A stretch of DNA of 64,000 bases, taken from positions 2,170,001-2,234,000 of the forward strand of contig NZ_JADZGI010000001.1 in NCBI RefSeq assembly GCF_015865035.1. Direction: 5' to 3'. Source of the DNA: Novosphingobium aureum. GTDB taxonomy: Bacteria; Pseudomonadota; Alphaproteobacteria; Sphingomonadales; Sphingomonadaceae. Position 1 is the stretch's first letter. Each line of letters starts with the position of its first letter. The notes under the pieces are model-generated. The model was not told the origin of the DNA, searched no databases, and saw only the letters and a list, made by a program, of their open reading frames with translations. This document shows positions 58,473-64,000 of the stretch, piece after piece. Position numbers and translations under genes: made by a program.

Positions 58473-60689
58473 TCATTCGGCGGCCTCCGACTTGCGCGCG
58501 CTTTCGAGCGGATCGGTGGCGAAGCGCATGGTGACGCTGGTGCCGCCACCCTCGGCAGGCAGAAACACCATGTCGCCGCCATGTTCCTCGACGATCTTGT
58601 TGACGATGGCGAGACCGAGCCCGGTGCCCTTCTCGCGCGTGGTGACATAAGGCTCGATGATGCGCTCGCGATCCTGCGAGAGGCCTATCCCATTGTCAGT
58701 GATGCGCACGAAGACCGAGCCCTCGCGGCTTGAGACCTGCACCTCGATCCGGCCTTCGTAGCCCTCGCCCGCGTCCTTTTCCCTCGCCTCGATCGCCTCG
58801 ACCGCGTTCTTGAGCACATTGGTCACGGCTTGTCCGAACTGGTGGCGGTCGCAATCGATCATGCCGACCTCGGCCTCGGTGGAGAACCGGAACCCGATCT
58901 CGGGCCGGGCCACTTCCTGGAGGAACAGCGCCTGACGGGTGAGCGCGACCGGGTCCTCGGCGCGGAAGACCGGCTTGGGCAGACGCGCGAAGGACGAGAA
59001 CTCGTCGACCATACGGCGAAGGTCCCCGACCTGGCGGATGATCGTGGCGGTAAGGTCCTCGAACAGTTCGGGATTGTCGACGATCTGCTTGCGATAGCGG
59101 CGGCTCAGCCGCTCGGTCGCGAGCTGGATCGGGGTGAGCGGGTTCTTGATCTCGTGCGCGATGCGCCGCGCCACGTCGGACCAGGCCGCAGTGCGCTGGT
59201 CGAGCAGCTGGCGGGTGATGTCCTCGAAGGTGATCACGTGGCCGGTGGCATCGCGGCTGGTCTTGACCGCCAGCGTGAGCAGCTCGCCGCCCCGGCTGTA
59301 CTGCACCAGACCCGAGGCCGTGCCCTGCTCGATCATTGCGGCAATCGCCGGGGCGAGTTCTGCCAGGGGCATGCCCTCGGGTGCCTCGGCGCGATTGGTC
59401 AGCTTCAGCGCGGTCGAGTTCATCAGCAGGATGCGCCCCTGCTCGTCGAGCGAGATGATCCCCGAGGTGACCGATTCCAGCACCGCCTCGATGAACAGGC
59501 GCCGCTCGTGCAACTGCCGGTTGGCTCCGAGCAGGGCCTGAGTCTGCTTGTCGATCTGCGCGGTCATGCGGTTGAAGGCGCGGTTGAGCAGACCGATCTC
59601 GTCGGCCCCGGTGCGCCCTTCAAGCTGCAGCGCATAATTGCCCGCCCCGACCCGGCGTGCGGCCTCGACCAGTTCGTAGAGCGGCTGGACCTGCCTGTCT
59701 GCGAAGCGCAGCGCGAACCAGACCGAAAAGCCGACGAGCACCAGCGAGGCGACGAACAGGGCGATGTTGAAGCGCAACTGCAACACCCGCGCCCGGCTCG
59801 TCAGGACCTCGTAGGCGCGCACGATGTTTTCGGCACGTTCGCCCTGGCTGAGCGAGAGCAGGTCGGAACTTCGCGCGACCAGCAAGTAGACCCCCGAGCG
59901 GCGCATGATCGGCGCTGCCGCTACGATCCGGTTGTCGCGCGAATAGGCGACATAGGGATCGCCCTGATCGAGCCGCTCGAGCACTTCGGGACCGATGCGG
60001 TTGTTCTCGGACTTGCCATCGGGATCGACGATGATCGGCGTGCGCTGGTCGCCCTCGTCGTCGATCTGGATGATCGCGGCAACCGAGAGATTGCGGCGCA
60101 AGACCTGGTCGGCGAGAAATGCCTGGAACTGGCGGCTCGCGACCGGATACTGGCCCAGATAATCGCGCGAATCCGTGGCCATGGCGACGGATTCGTAGCC
60201 GACGTCGCGCAAGGTCTGCTCGTAATATCCACGCGCCAGCTTGTTGGCATTCTCGAGCAATCCGCGCGAGTTGTCGGAAAACCAGAACTCGACGCCCGAC
60301 TGGAACAGCCAGGACGCGAAGATCACCACCAGCAGCGTCGGGATCGCGGAGATCAGCGAGAAGATGAACACCAGACGCACGTGCATCCGCCCGGTCCCGC
60401 CAATGCTCTCGGCCGCGCGGCGCAAGGCAATGCGGCGGCCGAGCAACACGAGGATCGCCATGGCCGGAACCAGCGTACCGACGAGCAGCGTGGCCGTCAG
60501 GTTGGACGGAAGAGGCTGGCCTTCCTCACCGCCGCGATTGACAGCGATCCACGTGATCGCGGTCATCGCGAAAAAGGCGAAGACCGAGAGTGCTTCGATC
60601 AAAACGAAGAAATTCGCCCGCCGCGCAGCGATCTGCATCCGCCTCCACCAACGGGGCCAGCCACTCTTGCGGAGGGAACTCTCACTCAT
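58473..60689 (-). CDS. ntrY: Sensor histidine kinase NtrY
   Basis: A 738-residue membrane sensor kinase. It has three hydrophobic segments in the first 130 residues and a periplasmic-type region at about 140-290. A further membrane segment at about 310-330 leads into a HAMP domain (F-A-D-R-Q-V-Q-P-L) and a PAS domain near 390-480. The H box is R-R-I-A-H-E-I-K-N-P-L-T-P near residue 500. The HATPase has N-V-L-K-N-A-V-E-A-I, D-N-G-I-G-L and G-T-G-L-G-L-A. It phosphorylates NtrX and is involved in nitrogen or redox sensing in alphaproteobacteria. It is 134 bp downstream of ntrC on the same strand and 104 bp before ntrX. Confidence 0.94.
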   Translation of the reverse strand: MSESSLRKSGWPRWWRRMQIAARRANFFVLIEALSVFAFFAMTAITWIAVNRGGEEGQPLPSNLTATLLVGTLVPAMAILVLLGRRIALRRAAESIGGTGRMHVRLVFIFSLISAIPTLLVVIFASWLFQSGVEFWFSDNSRGLLENANKLARGYYEQTLRDVGYESVAMATDSRDYLGQYPVASRQFQAFLADQVLRRNLSVAAIIQIDDEGDQRTPIIVDPDGKSENNRIGPEVLERLDQGDPYVAYSRDNRIVAAAPIMRRSGVYLLVARSSDLLSLSQGERAENIVRAYEVLTSRARVLQLRFNIALFVASLVLVGFSVWFALRFADRQVQPLYELVEAARRVGAGNYALQLEGRTGADEIGLLNRAFNRMTAQIDKQTQALLGANRQLHERRLFIEAVLESVTSGIISLDEQGRILLMNSTALKLTNRAEAPEGMPLAELAPAIAAMIEQGTASGLVQYSRGGELLTLAVKTSRDATGHVITFEDITRQLLDQRTAAWSDVARRIAHEIKNPLTPIQLATERLSRRYRKQIVDNPELFEDLTATIIRQVGDLRRMVDEFSSFARLPKPVFRAEDPVALTRQALFLQEVARPEIGFRFSTEAEVGMIDCDRHQFGQAVTNVLKNAVEAIEAREKDAGEGYEGRIEVQVSSREGSVFVRITDNGIGLSQDRERIIEPYVTTREKGTGLGLAIVNKIVEEHGGDMVFLPAEGGGTSVTMRFATDPLESARKSEAAE

Positions 60690-60823
60690 AGTTGCACCTA
60701 TACAACACTACTGTTGCGCCGGAGCAAGAGGAAAATGACAGGCTCTCGCCCGCCGAGCACGGGTCGTCCTAGGGCAATGAACCAAGCTGCAGGATGAACG
60801 CGTGCGCCAGCGGTGCGAAACGC

Positions 60824-62319
<1,496 letters not shown>

Positions 62320-62323
<4 letters not shown>

Positions 62324-63462
62324 GACCGGTTCCTCTTGAGGCTCCACTTGCGGCGCTCCCCGGCGAGCGGCAGATGGACCCGGAAATGGGTGAGCCCGGC
62401 CTGCTCGTTGCGTTCATGGGTGATGCGCCCGTTCATGTCGCGCACCAGCTTGCGCACGAGCGGGAGGCCAAGCCCCTGCCCCGACTTCTTGCTGGTGACG
62501 AAAGGTTCGAAGATATGCTCGCGCAGCGCGCGCGGCACGCCGGGACCATTATCGGAAATGCGTATCTCGATCGGCAGGCGCACCGGCAGCCCGCTGCCCG
62601 TAGCGTGCAGTTGCAACCCGCTGGCAAAACGGGTGCGGATCGCGACACGCGGCTCGGGGTTCTCGCGGCAAGCCTCGATGGCATTGGCGAGCAGGTTGAT
62701 CAGCACCTGCACCAGCGCGTCGGGACTGCCCAGCACCGGCGGCAGCGAGGGATCGAACTCCTCGACGATACGAACCCCCTTGGGCATCTCGCCGTCGGCG
62801 GCGCGGGCGACGTCGATGGCCCGGCGCGCGGCCTCGTGCAGGTTGCACGGCACCACCTCTGGCGCGGTCCGGCGCGAGAGGTCCTGCATGCGCCCGATGA
62901 GATCGGCGATGCGGTCGACCTCGGACTTGATCAGCTCGGTGAGCGCGCGGTCCTTTTCCTCGACCTTGCGCGCAAGCAGCTGCGCCGCGCCGCGAATGCC
63001 GGCGAGCGGGTTCTTGATCTCGTGCGCCATGATCTCGGGTCCGCGCAGGACGCTTTCGCCGGCGCTGCCCGAATCGTCTCCCAGCGCCTCGGTCGCGGTA
63101 TTGTCGTGGATCGTGAGCACCTGCCAGCCCGGCGTATCCGCCACCGGGGCGACGTTCATGTCGATGCGCCGCGCACCGAGACGCGGGACGCCCACGATCA
63201 CCTCGCGCGCCGAGATCGGGGTGTCTGGATCGGACAACCGTTCGAACACTCCGGTATCGGAGACCGCGAAGACCGATGCCAGCTCGCATCCGACAAGACG
63301 CCGTTGCGACTGGTCGAAGAACTGCTCGGCAGCCGGGTTCACCGCGGCGATGCGCATGCCCGGCTCGAGCACGATCACCGCCAGCGGCAGGCTGGCCAGG
63401 AGCCGGCCAGCATCGGGAACAGTGCCCGCCTCGTGAGGGCCGACCGCTTCGCCCGGGCTCAT
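62320..63462 (-). CDS. ntrB: Nitrogen sensor kinase NtrB (GlnL)
   Basis: A 380-residue cytoplasmic histidine kinase without membrane segments. It has an N-terminal PAS domain (V-I-V-L-E-P-G-M-R-I-A-A-V-N-P-A near residue 30) and an H box I-M-A-H-E-I-K-N-P-L-A-G near residue 144. The HATPase has L-L-A-N-A-I-E-A-C, D-N-G-P-G-V and G-Q-G-L-G-L-P. It phosphorylates NtrC under nitrogen limitation and is controlled by PII. It overlaps dusB upstream and ntrC downstream by 4 bp each, the standard alphaproteobacterial dusB-ntrBC operon. Confidence 0.95.
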
Positions 63463-64000
63463 GCAGCCTGGCTGTGGCGGTAGGGTGCGTAGAACTCGGC
63501 CAGAGCGCGCAGCACCTCGTCGGGGTCGTCGATGAAGTTGGCCTTGTTGCGGAACTCGGCCGAGCCGTGGATGCCCTTGACGTACCAGCCCAGGTGCTTG
63601 CGTGCCATCTTGACGCCGGTATCGCGCCCATAATGGCTGAGCATGTCCTCGTAGTGCTCGCGGATGATCTCGTACTGCTCACCGAAATCGGGCTCGCGCA
63701 TCAGGCCATTGCCGCGCCACCACTGCATGACCTTGGCGAGAATCCAAGGCTTGCCGTAGGCGCCGCGCCCGATCATCAGCCCGTCGGCGCCCGACTGCTC
63801 GAGCGCGGTGGCGGCATCGTCGATGTCGCAGATGTCGCCATTGACGATGACCGGGATCGAGACCGCGTCCTTGACCCGGCGCACGAACGACCAGTCCGCC
63901 GAGCCCTTGTACATCTGGTTGCGGGTGCGACCGTGGACGGTGATCATCTTCGCGCCCAGATCCTCGGCGATGCGCGCGAGTGCGGGAGCGTTGAGGCTGT
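63459..64000 (-). CDS. dusB: tRNA-dihydrouridine synthase DusB (nifR3), C-terminal part
   Basis: The visible part is 180 codons of a flavin TIM-barrel tRNA-dihydrouridine synthase. The N-terminal half lies beyond position 64000. Landmarks are I-T-V-H-G-R-T-R-N-Q-M-Y near 63930, V-I-V-N-G-D-I near 63840, G-A-D-G-L-M-I-G-R-G-A-Y-G-K-P-W near 63770 and M-A-R-K-H-L-G-W-Y near 63590. It reduces uridines in tRNA using NADPH. Its stop overlaps the ntrB ATG by 4 bp. The usual catalytic Cys is upstream and not in the window. Confidence 0.93.
   Translation of the reverse strand, partial: SLNAPALARIAEDLGAKMITVHGRTRNQMYKGSADWSFVRRVKDAVSIPVIVNGDICDIDDAATALEQSGADGLMIGRGAYGKPWILAKVMQWWRGNGLMREPDFGEQYEIIREHYEDMLSHYGRDTGVKMARKHLGWYVKGIHGSAEFRNKANFIDDPDEVLRALAEFYAPYRHSQAA

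Noticed and set aside
58830..60797. A 655-codon plus-strand open frame opposite ntrY
   Set aside because: The NtrY kinase on the other strand has all its domains; the opposite frame is an artefact of high GC content.

Overview
The window looks like chromosome from a sphingomonad alphaproteobacterium (Novosphingobium/Sphingobium type). The evidence is high GC, large TonB-dependent receptors ending in Phe, many GPH-type MFS carriers, a tandem-domain Hfq, and the alphaproteobacterial order dusB-ntrB-ntrC-ntrY-ntrX-hfq-hflX at the right end. This assignment rests on gene content and order, not on a database search.

Positions 1 to about 52,200 form one very large catabolic or uptake cluster. In order it holds: the end of an isochorismatase-like hydrolase, a VOC protein and an SDR (1-2.1 kb); TonB receptor 1 (2.4-4.9 kb); a SUMF1-like protein, a Gfo/Idh dehydrogenase and a GPH carrier (5.2-8.5 kb); an FAD oxidase (8.7-10.3 kb); DUF1838 protein 1, facing a methyltransferase and a small partner (10.4-13.3 kb); a flavin monooxygenase with a carrier (13.4-15.9 kb); an FAD hydroxylase with a DUF1330 protein (16-17.7 kb); an operon of M24 peptidase, two luciferase-like proteins and a hydrolase (17.9-22.2 kb); a hydrolase and carrier (22.3-24.6 kb); TonB receptor 2 (25.1-27.6 kb); hydrolase, kinase-like protein, carrier, two exported hydrolases and an amidohydrolase (27.8-34.2 kb); a second methyltransferase/small-protein module with an AllA-like protein (34.2-36.4 kb); an exported hydrolase and cytochrome c (36.5-37.9 kb); a DUF3089 protein and a flavin amine oxidase (38-40.7 kb); a hydrolase and carrier (40.8-43.1 kb); a GH3 glycosidase (43.3-45.5 kb); and an SDR, an esterase, a beta-lactamase-fold hydrolase and three more DUF1838 proteins (45.6-52 kb). 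An acyl-CoA dehydrogenase (52.3-54 kb) links this region to the housekeeping genes mazG, hflX, hfq, ntrXY, ntrCB and dusB.

The strongest unexplained signal is a 17-bp inverted repeat, consensus TRTCCG-N5-CGRAYA. I find copies in 15 promoter-side gaps of the cluster. It covers almost every transcription unit from 1 to 52 kb, and I noticed none in the housekeeping gaps. It looks like the operator of one regulator, yet the cluster encodes no transcription factor that I can see. The 52-kb region is therefore probably a single regulon for uptake (two TonB receptors, five MFS carriers) and stepwise oxidation and hydrolysis of one complex, possibly glycosylated or aromatic, compound. The substrate cannot be read from the sequence.

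Within the regulon are several unusual protein groups: four exported DUF1838 paralogues; three alpha/beta-hydrolases with His at the nucleophile position (G-x-H-T-G); two copies of a methyltransferase plus small-protein module; a full-length/short luciferase-like pair; and a Tat-type flavin amine oxidase beside a periplasmic cytochrome c. I see no integrase, IS element, tRNA, rRNA or CRISPR array.
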